Positions 10,621 through 19,050 of a stretch of DNA of 24,306 nucleotides are shown here, in pieces; positions within the stretch are counted from its first letter, which is position 1; every line of letters starts with the position of its first letter. The position numbers and the translations under genes were made by a program. Source of the stretch: Oehlia diaphana (taxonomy: Eukaryota; Glomeromycota; Glomeromycetes; Glomerales; Glomeraceae); contig QZLH01000361.1 in NCBI GenBank assembly GCA_003833135.1, forward strand, positions 25,612-49,917, in the 5' to 3' direction. The notes beneath the pieces were generated by a model. It made no database searches. It saw only the letters and a program-made list of their open reading frames with translations, and had not been told where the DNA came from.

Positions 10621-11011
10621 ATATAATTGAAATGATGATACCATTCTTCAAAGCAATGCAAAGAAAATTCAACGGTTTGGTATAATAAGCTTATAAAGTA
10701 TATAAACATTATTTCACATTCAACTATTTTACTTTATAGAAACCTTAAATTTTCGAACCTGGATATACTGAAAACTCATTATATCAAACCAAATAGTGCA
10801 GAACCGATTTTCATATATTAATTACACTGGATATAACAAAATTATATAGTAAAATGATATATATTGCATCTGAACTCATGTTTGTTGATGATATACTGAA
10901 TGATCACATGAATTAAAATTGATATATTGTAGTCGCAGATAATCATTTACACGTATAATCTTTTTCTTTATCAGAATACTGAAAAATCTGTTTAAAAAAC
11001 CTGACAGCAAT
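10621..11011. other. AT-rich spacer upstream of the Tigger relic
   Basis: It should contain the 5' end and terminal inverted repeat of the Tigger-type element, but I could not pair it with a right end near 14000-14200. Confidence 0.4.
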
Positions 11012-11806
11012 ATGGAAAAGGTTATTCTTACAGCTGCACAAAAATGGGAACTTTGTGAAATCAAAGAAAAAAATTCAACCATTTCTAATGTTAAACTTGC
11101 ACAACAATATCATATTGGAAAGTCAACAGTTACTGATATTTTGCGAGAGAAAGAGCATTGGCTTTCTATTTCAGAAGGACAAGAAAGCGTTAAAAAATTT
11201 CGTGATCTAAAGTGGTTTCAACTTAAAGACGCACTGAGTATTTGGGTTGATAATGCACTTAATACAAGGTAGGATATTGTTGGCAATATCTTAAAGACAA
11301 AGGTAAGTTATTTTGCCAGATAATAATCTATAGAAGATTCTCATTATTCAGAGGGATGGTTAGGTGGCTTTAAGAAACGTCATAGTTTGCGCTAGTTTAA
11401 GAAATAAGGTGAAGCTGCAAGTGACCTTCTGCTGAATCAATAAAAAGTGATCATCTTGCTTTACAACAGCTTTTTGGTGATGAAACTGGCCTTTTCTGGA
11501 AAATGTAATCTTCTAGAGTTTTAACATGAATACCTATATCGGGTCATAAGAAAGAAAATTTCATGTTACAATATTTTGCTGTGCAAATGCAACTGGTACT
11601 AAAAAAATAACCCTTACATTTGTTCATAAATACAAAACACCCTGCGTTATGAAAAATGTCAACTACAAAAATCTTCCCATTTATTATTTTTGGAATAAAA
11701 AGGCATGGTATTTTTAATGAAATTTTTCTTAAACTAAATGAAGAATTCTCCTTTAATTGATAATGTGCCAGTACACATTCTTTTAGATGAAACTCAAGAA
11801 AAATTA

Positions 11807-11818
11807 GATAGTGTAAAT
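11807..11818. repeat. Target site duplication of copy B, left
   Basis: GATAGTGTAAAT, identical to 13692-13703 and directly next to the element's A/T-rich tail. Confidence 0.9.
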
Positions 11819-11850
11819 TTATTTATTTTATTTTATTTTATTTCTAAAAG
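11819..11850 (-). repeat. 3' simple-repeat tail of copy B
   Basis: On the plus strand the bases read TTTATTTATTTTATTTTATT and onward, that is an AAAAT/AAAT tail on the element strand, directly joined to the target duplication. Confidence 0.85.
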
Positions 11851-11929
11851 AGTAGTAGGACCAAGACAGTACAAATAAAAGAAGAAAGAAATTCTTTTGT
11901 AAACAAAAGCGTCTAAACTCTAATATGTG

Positions 11930-12100
11930 TGTTCAGCCAGGCTCCGTCATCCCCTACGGGACCTCACCCTTCGATTAAAGAGTAGACCATGCCTCAGTGA
12001 AACTACGCCAAAAAGGTATGATCATGCGCACTGGGAAAAAAAAAAGGATTTCAACTGGGACAAGCCCCTCTAAAAGCAACGGGCTTATAGAGTAGAAATA
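11930..12100 (-). other. GC-richer 3' UTR block of copy B
   Basis: This part of the 3' UTR stands out from AT-rich surroundings and holds short potential stems, for example CCCCTACGGG at about 11953-11962. 3' UTR structures are what LINE reverse transcriptases bind in many families; here that role is an inference. I see no tRNA-like cloverleaf or RNA polymerase III A/B boxes. Confidence 0.5.
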
Positions 12101-12163
12101 AAAATACATATACTGCTACTGTACATAGAATAATACAAATAAGTGAGTCTATCCATAATAGCA

Positions 12164-13597
12164 CTAAACCAATTTTCGCAACAGAGACAAAATTTCTGCT
12201 AAAACCTCCTTGTTGTCCGTGTTACTAACTTTATTCTTCGAGGTATTCTTTGCCTTCTTCTGAACAACGGGTTTCTTCAACTGGTTATTATCCTTTGGAG
12301 CTTTGGTCGAGGATTGTTGTTTATCCTTCTTCTTAGGCTGATTACTATCTGAAACCTTACCTGTTTTACCAGATTTCTTCGCGTTCAGGGTATTTTTAGC
12401 CTTCGGTTTCTGTTGTGCTTTCTTCAAGTTGGGGATGGAGTGTTGACACCATTTCAACTCTGTACCTACCGGTAAGAAAACTTGTGGTGTATCTAAGGCT
12501 TTAAGTGTAGTCTCCCAATTCTCGAAATAACCTACAAGTTTCCTCCTTCCTTTACTTGTTTGAATAATTTTAAACGAGCTAGCACTGCACTGCGTTAAAA
12601 ATTCAGTTGGTTTACGGTTTTCCCACAAGGTAGCTATTGTCATTTCCGCCAGAATGTCATGAATAACAGCTTGGAATTTCTCACGTTGTTTTCTTTCTTG
12701 GAGAGTCCAACTTGCAGGGAACCATCTTACAGGTATACCTCCCAGATCTGTCATCCAGAATTTGTTAAACTGGGGAAGGGTAAATGAGGATAGCGCTATC
12801 TTGACTCTAAGAGTCTGATACTTGTGTTGACGTTTAAGTGAACACTTGATAGTATTTCCCCATAGTTTTAACTCTGCTAATATTTTCTGCAGGTCCCAGG
12901 TATATGGGATATCGTAAACTATTATGTCTCGGATTCGCTCTTGCTCATCTCCAACAGCTTCGTATCCGGTCAGTATTTGATTTGTCTCTTTATCAGGTGA
13001 TTTCTTCCCCTTTTATTGGGGTTTTTTGGCTGATGTTTGTGCATCAGGTTTTGCCATTGTTGATTGGTTCATGGTTTGTTTATCAGCTGCAACACGCGTT
13101 TGATTTTTCTTCCGAGAAGTTTCGGGTGTCACATTATGATCAACAGGGGTCATTATCGTATCAGGTAGTACTGGAGGCTGAACAAATACTGGGTTTGGTG
13201 TTGGTTCACCTAAATTATCGATCATCATCTATTGCATCATCTGTATCATCTACATAACCCATATCTCCAAATTTAGTGTAGAAGTGGTCTCTAAAAAAAT
13301 CCCACGATGAGGACGACACATAGAAAGCTATAGAAAATATTAGAGAAAGGGTGTTCGGTGAAATATTCGTAGCTTGAGCTTGACTGGTAAGTTCGCGGGG
13401 TTGGCAGACTCGCCAAACATCGTTATCAGTAACTGGGCTTTATCCACTGGTACTGACGGGTTTTTTTCAAAGATAGTCTTTAAGAAACTGGAGTGTATAA
13501 AAGACTCTAGATGGTGTGAAACATTTTGTAAAAACATTTCTTGGTGTTCGGAAACAAACTCTAAAGCTTGTTCTTTGGTTATTCTACTCTTGTCCAT
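12164..13597 (-). pseudogene. ORF1-type RRM-like protein of copy B, broken
   Basis: Reading starts at ATG 13597 (MDKSRITKEQ...). Regions in order: N-terminal helical domain; a Q/T/P-rich linker (13228-13013); RRM-like block with DIIVYDIPYTW near 12900-12930, then LRVKIALSSF and GGIPVRWFPASWTLQERKQ (12745-12680); then LKALDTPQVFLPVGTELKW; and a long Lys-rich tail (about 12400-12190) ending LAEILSLLRKLV before TAG/TAA at 12164. Compared with copy A there is a one-base deletion near 13387, loss of the acidic stretch near 13230, and a CAA-to-TAA stop at 13013-13015. About 480 codons in total. The basic tail and RRM-like core suggest an RNA-binding, particle-forming ORF1 protein; no zinc knuckle is seen. 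The family assignment is inferred from context. Confidence 0.75.
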
Positions 13598-13691
13598 GTT
13601 ATTTTATGTTTTTATGTAATAAAGTTAAATAAAGGTAAAAATTATTATGCAGAAATTTTTGTAAAAAAATAATTTCGGGAAAGAGTTTTTT

Positions 13692-13703
13692 GATAGTGTA
13701 AAT
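13692..13703. repeat. Target site duplication of copy B, right
   Basis: GATAGTGTAAAT, identical to 11807-11818. Removing the insertion and one copy brings the two Tigger coding halves back into register. Confidence 0.9.
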
Positions 13704-14186
13704 GTGAAATTTCTTTCATTAAATACTACTACTGAACTTCAATCATGTGATGCAGGAATTATTCACTCATTTAAGTGTTATTACAAGCATCTTTTTATTC
13801 AGAATTGAATTAATGCATATGATGATGTGCAGGATGTTTTTATACAAGAACTTGCTGATTATACTATCTATAATGCTTTATAAAATGTGGCTAAAGCATG
13901 ATTTATAGTATCATCTTAAATATTCTCAAACTGCTGGAAAAAGACTGGTATTCTCCCACCAAGTGATTTTGAAAAATTTGATTTGGTAGTTTCTGATAGA
14001 TACGGTATCATTATCAAATAAAATGAATATTATGCATGAAATTCTTCTAATATATATTTATTTTTTAGTTTTGATAGAGAAATTGATGACCTTGATATGT
14101 TAATTTTCCAGCTTCCAAACAAAGATATCAACGTATATGAATATTGATGATGAATTTAACATTTATGGAATGGAAAATAAGGATGA

Positions 14187-14620
14187 TATTGAAGAGAATG
14201 ATATGTATCCAGTACCACCTAGAAGAAGTAAAAGGAATAAAGATAAAGTTATGAATAATCAAAATGATAGAAGAAGAAATGTACAATGGCAAAGACAATA
14301 ACAGAAAGCACAAGGAAATAGGAAAGGTTTTACTCAAGAGAATTTATGAAAAGAACAAGAAACTAGAAGAAGTAATAATATGTATCATAATTGTGATCAG
14401 TAAGGGCATTTTGCCAGGGAATGTACAAATGAAAAAGTAAAATTGAATCAAAAAATACCTAATACTAAGAGCTTGAACCGGATGTGAATAGTTTGAAATA
14501 TTGACTACACTTGGGCAAATTGAAAAAATATCAATCAAAGAGAAGAAAAATCACAAGCAATTAGGTGTAATGTAATAATTGAAGGAAAAATGATAAGAGC
14601 ATTAATTTAGTTTCAACCTG
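14187..14620 (+). pseudogene. Gag-like relic with zinc knuckle and start of a retropepsin
   Basis: An Arg/Asn/Gln-rich basic stretch (14215-14340) leads to a zinc-knuckle-like motif at 14383-14424: Y-H-N-C-D-Q-stop-G-H-F-A-R-E-C. In the CX2CX4HX4C pattern the first Cys is Tyr (TAT, one change from TGT) and a TAA interrupts the loop. Downstream, CNVIIEGKMIRALI near 14560-14607 resembles the strands leading to a retropepsin D-S/T-G active site, but the sequence then breaks off into unrelated DNA. This order (basic region, knuckle, protease) is that of LTR-retrotransposon gag-pol. No LTRs or RT are seen. It directly follows the Tigger C-terminus, and the border is not exact. Confidence 0.6.
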
Positions 14621-14885
14621 TGAATAATCTGTTATCTGTCATTTGATCCATTTAATATCTGTCACCATCAATCTGATCTGTCTAATAAAATACAATAGTG
14701 ATGGATTGAAGATTATCCAGATATCCTAACAGATCTATGATCTATCCAGATATTTTTTAATAATCTAAATATATGGAGATTTATACAATGTCTTCAAAGT
14801 TTAAGTGGCTGAAGAACTGAAGGATCTAAAGAAGAAAAACGAAATTAGTGAAAGCTATAGATATTATGAGTGAAAGAGTCATAGG
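14620..14885. other. Unassigned stretch with repeated ATCTGT/ATCC words
   Basis: Words such as AATCTGTTATCTGTCA, ATCTGTCACC, GATCTGTC and TATCCAGATAT recur between 14625 and 14760 without a fixed period. It separates the gag relic from copy C. No gene is recognised. Confidence 0.4.
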
Positions 14886-15187
14886 TTGTATAGCACCTTC
14901 ACCAAAGGTAGTCGTTAGGAGAGCTTTATCTAAAGTACTGTCACTAGTTAGAAAATATCATCTGTAAGAAACCATTTTGTATAAAGGTTGCTAAGCATGT
15001 TCCAACACTGTCAAAATATATTTCAGATATATCTTTCGCTATCTGAGAGTGAACTCCATAGATAAAGGGTGTTATTTCTTTTTTTCCTGACATTTTTAAA
15101 TAAAAAGTTTATAATAAAATAACGAGTTTTAAAATAAATTTTTTGCAAAAATTTTCATAAAAAATGCAAGTGGAAAGAGTTTTTTTT
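14880..15187 (-). mobile_element. Divergent third copy (C) of the ORF1-only element, 5' part
   Basis: On the minus strand the 5' end at 15187 is an A-run followed by CTCTTTCC, then an AT-rich 5' UTR with a GCAAAAATTTTCAT-like stretch matching that of copies A and B, then ATG at 15093. The reading gives a start unlike MDKSRIT, but FIQNGFL (about 14987-14961) lines up with FIQSGFL of copy A, and after a one-base shift LDKALLTTTFGEGA (14935-14891) lines up with VDKAQLLTMMFGESA. Similarity is therefore at the protein level, pointing to a separate subfamily. The remainder of ORF1 is not recognisable past about 14880. Confidence 0.65.
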
Positions 15188-15469
15188 GGCATTGTTTCAT
15201 TTTTTTTTAATATAAAATCCAAGCTACCACATGATCACAAGTCTACAGCCAATCATATCTGAACACATCAAATCAATATCAAAGATAATCATAAAAGTTA
15301 CTTTCATCTCTTTTTTTTATTTATCTGTCTTTAACTCCCAACCGTTGTATCTTTAGAAAACTATATACCCTCAAGTCATGATATTATCTGTCATGTTTTA
15401 TGAATATTTTTGTATTTTATTTAAATACATACAAAAATAAACACTAGATTCAGGAAAAATTAAAAACAA

Positions 15470-15560
15470 AGGAGGAAGGCCGCCCAGTTCCATTTGGAAG
15501 GACATTACTTGTTGGTTCAGGAAATATCATGCCATCTGTAAATATTGTAATTTTCCTGGT
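15470..15560 (+). pseudogene. BED-type zinc-finger-like fragment
   Basis: Plus-strand reading KGGRPPSSIWKDITCWFRKY then HAICKYCN: a Gly-Arg-Pro lead, a conserved aromatic Trp, and a C-x-x-C pair with His following, the layout of BED fingers at the N-terminus of hAT transposases. The second His pair is not certain. It runs in-frame into the next fragment at 15570, but the two do not look like one natural protein. Confidence 0.4.
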
Positions 15561-15569
15561 CACGAGGCA

Positions 15570-15850
15570 ATGTCACAAAACTTGAGAAGCACCTTGCAAA
15601 CCATGAAGACAGATCTTATAAATATGTCAGACCAATTCAATTTCAGTGATTATCCTATTAATCATCCTGTCCGCCAAGCAATAGGTGAGAGGAAGGTTGC
15701 AGAAAATACAAAAGTTCTAGAATTATTTAAAGATAAATGCAATGGCGCAATAATTGCAGAATTCATCAGCCTTCATCCTAAAATGTATTCTATTCTCAAA
15801 GCAGGAGATGATATTACTAATAAAGTCTTTAGTTCACTCCTTTGTTAATG
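15570..15850 (+). pseudogene. Possible PolB-type (polinton-like) polymerase C-terminal scrap
   Basis: The 92-codon frame has FNFSDYPINHP (about 15637-15670), LELFKDKCNGAIIAEFISLH and PKMYSIL (about 15714-15797). The order F-D-x-S-D-Y-P...HP, then a Phe-Lys-Asp-Glu-like motif with Gly, then E-F-x-x-L-R-P-K-M-Y-S, is one I associate with the region after the polymerase core in invertebrate and fungal polinton/adintovirus-type DNA polymerase B proteins. This comes from memory of the family and needs a profile search. The frame ends at TAA 15846. No polymerase catalytic motif is present. Confidence 0.4.
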
Positions 15851-16006
15851 TTGTAACAAAAGAGACTGTAATATCTGTATATAATGCTTTAAATGCAGAA
15901 TTTATCAATTATAAAGAACTGATATTTAACCAACTTAGGGGATCACCTTCGATAAAGACAAGAAAAAATTTGGAATAGTATCAAAGATTGAATTGTATCC
16001 AGTCAT

Positions 16007-16401
16007 ATGGCCGCAAATTTAATCTGTAAAAATGAAAATAGCATGTGTACTGATAGCTTTTGGTTCCCTGATGCAGGTATTGGAATTGTTAACCGCAAAT
16101 CTGCTAGTAATGTAGTTAATATTAAAACTAAGGTAGTCGCTCCTAAAAGTGAGAAATCTTTAGTTATTTCTATAACGATTTTTGATACTGGTTCTGATAG
16201 TTCTCTAATATCAAATAATATTGTAAAGTGCCTAAATCTTGAATGCCTCTGATCTTAGTGGCATTGCATACTATTGGGACAGTATATAACCTTGGTATTC
16301 TTGTATATGATGGGAAGAACTCTAAAAAAATTGAAGATGTGGCAGCTAACCATCTCTTTATTATTATGCAAAAAAATTACTATTCGGATCTCCCTGCATA
16401 A
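16007..16401 (+). pseudogene. Retropepsin-like aspartic protease fragment
   Basis: The first frame (16007-16252) contains ISITIFDTGSDSSLISNNIV, with the catalytic Asp-Thr-Gly triad at 16184-16192 and the hydrophobic strands before and after it. After a one-base shift a second frame (16255-16401) reads LVALHTIGTVYNLGILVYDG, the kind of strand and flap that follows the active site, and ends at TAA 16399. It is most likely from a retroelement Pol or a related mobile element; no RT follows. It is unrelated to the protease start at 14560-14607, which lacks the triad. Confidence 0.6.
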
Positions 16402-16461
16402 GCAGAAACTAATGTAATTTCCTTGCAAATGGATACTATTGACTTAAAAAAAAATTCATAT

Positions 16462-16551
16462 CCTCAAGACAGATTAGTTTGCCATTTATGTGAAACATCT
16501 TTTGATTTCCCTTTTAAATTAAAGTGCCATCTTACTAGAAAAAATCTGTAG
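16462..16551 (+). pseudogene. C2H2/C2HC-like zinc finger fragment
   Basis: In the same frame as the protease tail: VCHLCETSFDFPFKLKCHLT then RKNL-stop. C-x2-C at 16480-16491, 12 residues, then His, followed by Arg-Lys-Asn. The fourth ligand is missing, replaced by a Leu/TAG/His sequence. Such a finger after a retropepsin is unusual; the shared frame hints they came from one polyprotein, but the TAA at 16399 lies between. Confidence 0.4.
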
Positions 16552-16556
16552 CATCG

Positions 16557-16745
16557 TGCAGTAATGGGTAGTACCCAAATTTTTTTGGCAATGCTAGGCA
16601 GTGTTGGGTAGTGATGGGTAATGAAAGGCAGTGCCCAAATTTTTTAGCAGTACCGGGCAGTGACAGGTAGTAACAGGTAGTGCCCAAAATTTTTTGGCAG
16701 TGTCGGGCAGTGACAGGCAGTGACCGGTAGTGCCCAAATTTTTGA
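16557..16745. repeat. Minisatellite, about 50-bp unit with internal 10-bp subrepeats
   Basis: The word CCCAAAT/CCCAAAA followed by a T-run recurs at 16574, 16634, 16683 and 16733 (spacing 60, 49, 50). Between them are repeats of GGCAGTGACA/GGTAGTGACA-like 10-mers. Unit order is T-run, GGCAGT, then three or four 10-mers. Confidence 0.85.
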
Positions 16746-16961
16746 AAAATATCAGATTGTGGATTTTAAAATTTGACTAGAAAGGGTATATATTTCTGTT
16801 GGGTCCATTCATTCCACTCCCAGTCAAATCCCCAAAGATCTTCTCCTTAAGTACTCAGAATGGTAGTCCAGTAAGGATGATAGGATACTGGCGGACCTGC
16901 CTCAAAAAGGGGTGGATTGGAAAGCCTGGCCATAACTATAGCAAACCAAGGATCTTCTCCC
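16746..16961. other. Unassigned, less AT-rich segment before the LINE
   Basis: AGATCTTCTCC near 16837 and GGATCTTCTCC near 16950 form a direct repeat about 113 bp apart. There is no convincing frame. It may be the target region of the LINE or part of another repeat. Confidence 0.4.
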
Positions 16962-17099
16962 AAAAAAAAAAAACTCTTTCCCATTACCCTCACGACAATA
17001 TTTACAAAAAAATAAAAAATTTTTTTGAAGTAAAAATTTTATTATTACTTCACGTTATTACTAACAACTTTATTATTTTGTTTTCCTTTTGACTACATA
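16962..17099 (+). promoter_or_regulatory. LINE 5' terminus and 5' UTR
   Basis: The terminus AAAAAACTCTTTCCC is shared with the ORF1-only elements at 1405, 13691 and (with CCA) 15187 on the minus strand. CTCTTTCC fits the polypyrimidine (TCT/TOP-like) initiator pattern Y-C-T-T-T-Y. Use as an internal start signal is an inference. Confidence 0.45.
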
Positions 17100-19048
17100 A
17101 TGGTTTGTACTAGAGATAAAAAAGATAAAAACAACAAACAGAAATAACAACAACAGCAAAATCATAGACTCTTCTAATAAACGTCCTGCCCAAAGTCCTT
17201 TCCAAGAAACTTCAAGCCAAGGCCCTTTTACTTCTACTATTACTTCTCAACCTTCAGCTGCCTCCTCTGCAAAACGTACTAAAGTTTCTGGTTCTGAGAC
17301 TATTATGAATATTGATAATATTATTCTGCCTCCTGCTCCTCAGGAAACTACTTCAACTTCATCTCCTCCTCCCATACCAACGCGTCTCCTTCTGCGCCTG
17401 CTTCTGAAACTTCTCTTGATGATTCTCAACACTCTCCCTCTAACTCTGCCGATAAAGGCAAATCTGTTGAAATTACTCCTCCTGAACAAAAACGCGCTGC
17501 TTCTCCTGATGCGTCAAATGCAGCTATCCAATCTTCTCCTGTTCACTATTATGCTATGGCTGTGCCCCACACTATAGAAAATTTTTAGACCCACTATAAA
17601 ACGAATCATGAAGCTTGCGACGTGATCAATCGTATCTTTGCCGAATATCCCTCTTATGGCAGTAAGGCTACCTGCCAAGATTCTGGTGACCTCAAAAGAA
17701 TTGTTGTCTTTTTTCGTTCCAAGACTGATTTGGATAAAGCAATCGCTACACCACTTCCCCCTGCATGATCTACAATTTCACAAGCATGATCCATCTGCAA
17801 AAAAGGCAGACGAACAGCTGAGAACTATCGTAGTTACTGACATCCCCTTTTTGTTACTGACGCACAACTTAGGGGTGCTTTTTTTCAATATGGCATTGTT
17901 ACTCACTGCCGCATGTGTCTTTCTAAACTTACTGCACTGCGTATATTGTCTTTGAATCAAAGTCTAGTGTTGATCATTTTGAACACATGTGGGGTGTTCT
18001 TTGTACTGGACACTGTTTACGCATATGCCCTGTTTCTCATTCCCCTGACTAACGTGCTATTAGACATGCTCATGTTGCCTTACTTGCCAGTCTCCTCCAC
18101 GGTACTGTTGCTGCGGACTTAGTCAAAATTACTGAAGAAACTTCCGCTAAAACTGCAAATATCAGCCATACATCTAACTACACTTTAGCTCTGCCAAAGC
18201 AAAGAAATCTGCAATGGCTATCTCCTGTGCTCTTAAATCGGTTGGCCTTACATAGCATGAACCTGATGAAATCTCCTCTTTATGCCATTGTTGTGGTCGT
18301 CATGGATATAACCCTGATGCCTGTGGCTCTTCCCACTCTACTAAACATCCCTCCTGACCTATATAAAAACATTTACCTGCTTCACACCCTGCCAAACGAC
18401 ACAACCGCTTTGATCATTCTCAAGGATCAAATTAATGATCTTACGCTGATGCCACCAACTCTACCCAATCTAGATCAAGAGCCTATTCAAATAAATCCTG
18501 CTCTAAATCCCAAAGACGTCTCAATCCACGCTTGATCATTTTGCTGATGGCATGGATTTTGATCAACCACCTCCCACTATTGATTATCAACAGATCATGG
18601 ACACATTACTTGCTATTCAAGTAGAAATTGCTGATTTAACATTGAACTTCAACCAATTACAATCACGTGTTAAGGATCTTGAAGATGGCCATCCTCCTTA
18701 TTCTTCACCTAATGCTCCAGTTCATGCTCCTCTCCCTGCTAACTCGGGATGGGATGACCTTCACACTCAAACAGCTGATGATGGCAATCGACAACTTAGT
18801 GATAATTTGATGGATTTTACTAGCTCTCCCTCGTCACCCAAACTTACTTTGACAGATGCATACTCTCCTCTTCCTTCTTTCAGTACGCATTCAAACCCCA
18901 ACCTTCCACTATTTATGACTGCATCTCCACTATTACTGCTTCACTTTCAGAAATAACTAAAACGGTTAAACTTGAAATGGAACAACAAGCTCAATACCTA
19001 GCTGCCTGTGGTCTTTTACTATTTACATTCTTTATCATAGTGCTATAA
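17100..19048 (+). pseudogene. LINE ORF1, nucleic-acid-binding protein with CCHC knuckle, broken
   Basis: ATG 17100 opens MVCTRDKKDKNNK, with a stop soon after (TAA about 17145). A Ser/Pro/Thr-rich N-terminal region follows (to about 17560). RRM-like stretches lie at 17592-17745 and 17850-18160 (FVTDAQLRGAFFQYG ... SSVDHFEHMWGVL). The zinc knuckle is C-H-C-C-G-R-H-G-Y-N-P-D-A-C at 18283-18324; Tyr stands at the His position (TAT, one change from CAT). Then a Ser/Asn/Gln-rich linker, DHFADGMDFDQPPP, a helical part (about 18590-18690) and a coiled-coil-like tail (SLSEITKTVKLEMEQQAQYL, near 18940-19000). The frame changes several times. The last frame stops at TAA 19046-19048, overlapping the ORF2 ATG. 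Likely role: binding LINE RNA. Confidence 0.75.
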
Positions 19049-19050
19049 TG
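19046..19050 (+). promoter_or_regulatory. Overlapping stop/start TAATG between ORF1 and ORF2
   Basis: The ORF1 tail frame (positions 2 mod 3) reads ATC ATA GTG CTA TAA, and the ATG of ORF2 uses the last A of that stop (19048-19050). This UAAUG layout is established for translational coupling in the SART1 LINE. Confidence 0.7.

Larger units (their letters stand above)
11819..13691 (-). mobile_element. Complete ORF1-only (half-LINE-like) non-LTR element, copy B
   Basis: 1873 bp on the minus strand between two identical 12-bp target duplications. The 5' end (13691) is AAAAAACTCTTTCC, identical to the 5' end of copy A, so it is not 5' truncated. It holds a short AT-rich 5' UTR, one coding region (13597-12164), a 3' UTR of about 340 bp with a GC-richer block, and a 3' tail of (AAAAT)-like repeats. 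There is no terminal repeat, no endonuclease and no reverse transcriptase. Simple-repeat tail plus variable-length target duplication is the mark of target-primed insertion, so an RT must have been supplied in trans. The architecture resembles mammalian HAL1 (half-L1). It sits inside the Tigger pseudogene. Confidence 0.85.
11012..14190 (+). pseudogene. pogo/Tigger-type (CENP-B-like) transposase, split by a nested element
   Basis: Starts at ATG 11012 with a CENP-B N-terminal helix-turn-helix (ILTAAQKWELCEIKEKN ... VKLAQQYHIGKSTVTDIL), then a second DNA-binding region with SEGWLGGFKKRHSLR near 11350-11395. The DDE core shows GDETGLFWK (Asp at 11479), LIDNVPVH (Asp at 11759) and, after the insertion, TTTELQSCDAGIIHSFK (Asp at 13749). 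The C-terminal helical part continues through NCWKKTGILPPSDFEKFDLV (near 13930-13990) and probably DDLDMLIFQLPNKDI near 14075-14135. The coding segments are 11012-11806 and 13704 to about 14190. Stops such as TAG 11270 and several TAA fit Gln-to-stop changes, and frameshifts are present. Transposition by cut and paste into TA is known for the family; this copy is dead. Confidence 0.85.

Noticed and set aside
11936..12010. Possible tRNA-derived or other small RNA gene in the GC-richer block
   Set aside because: No cloverleaf, anticodon arm or A/B box could be laid out on either strand.
1..13691. Copies A and B as a segmental duplication of a host gene
   Set aside because: Homology ends sharply at the same base (1405 and 13691), flanks differ, and copy B has target duplications; independent insertions explain this better.
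16557..16745. CRISPR-like array
   Set aside because: Repeats are imperfect, nested and without unique spacers, and the window is eukaryotic.
17305..18535. Several 60-105 codon plus-strand frames rich in Leu and Pro
   Set aside because: They are out of frame with the RRM-like and CCHC reading of LINE ORF1 and show no motif.
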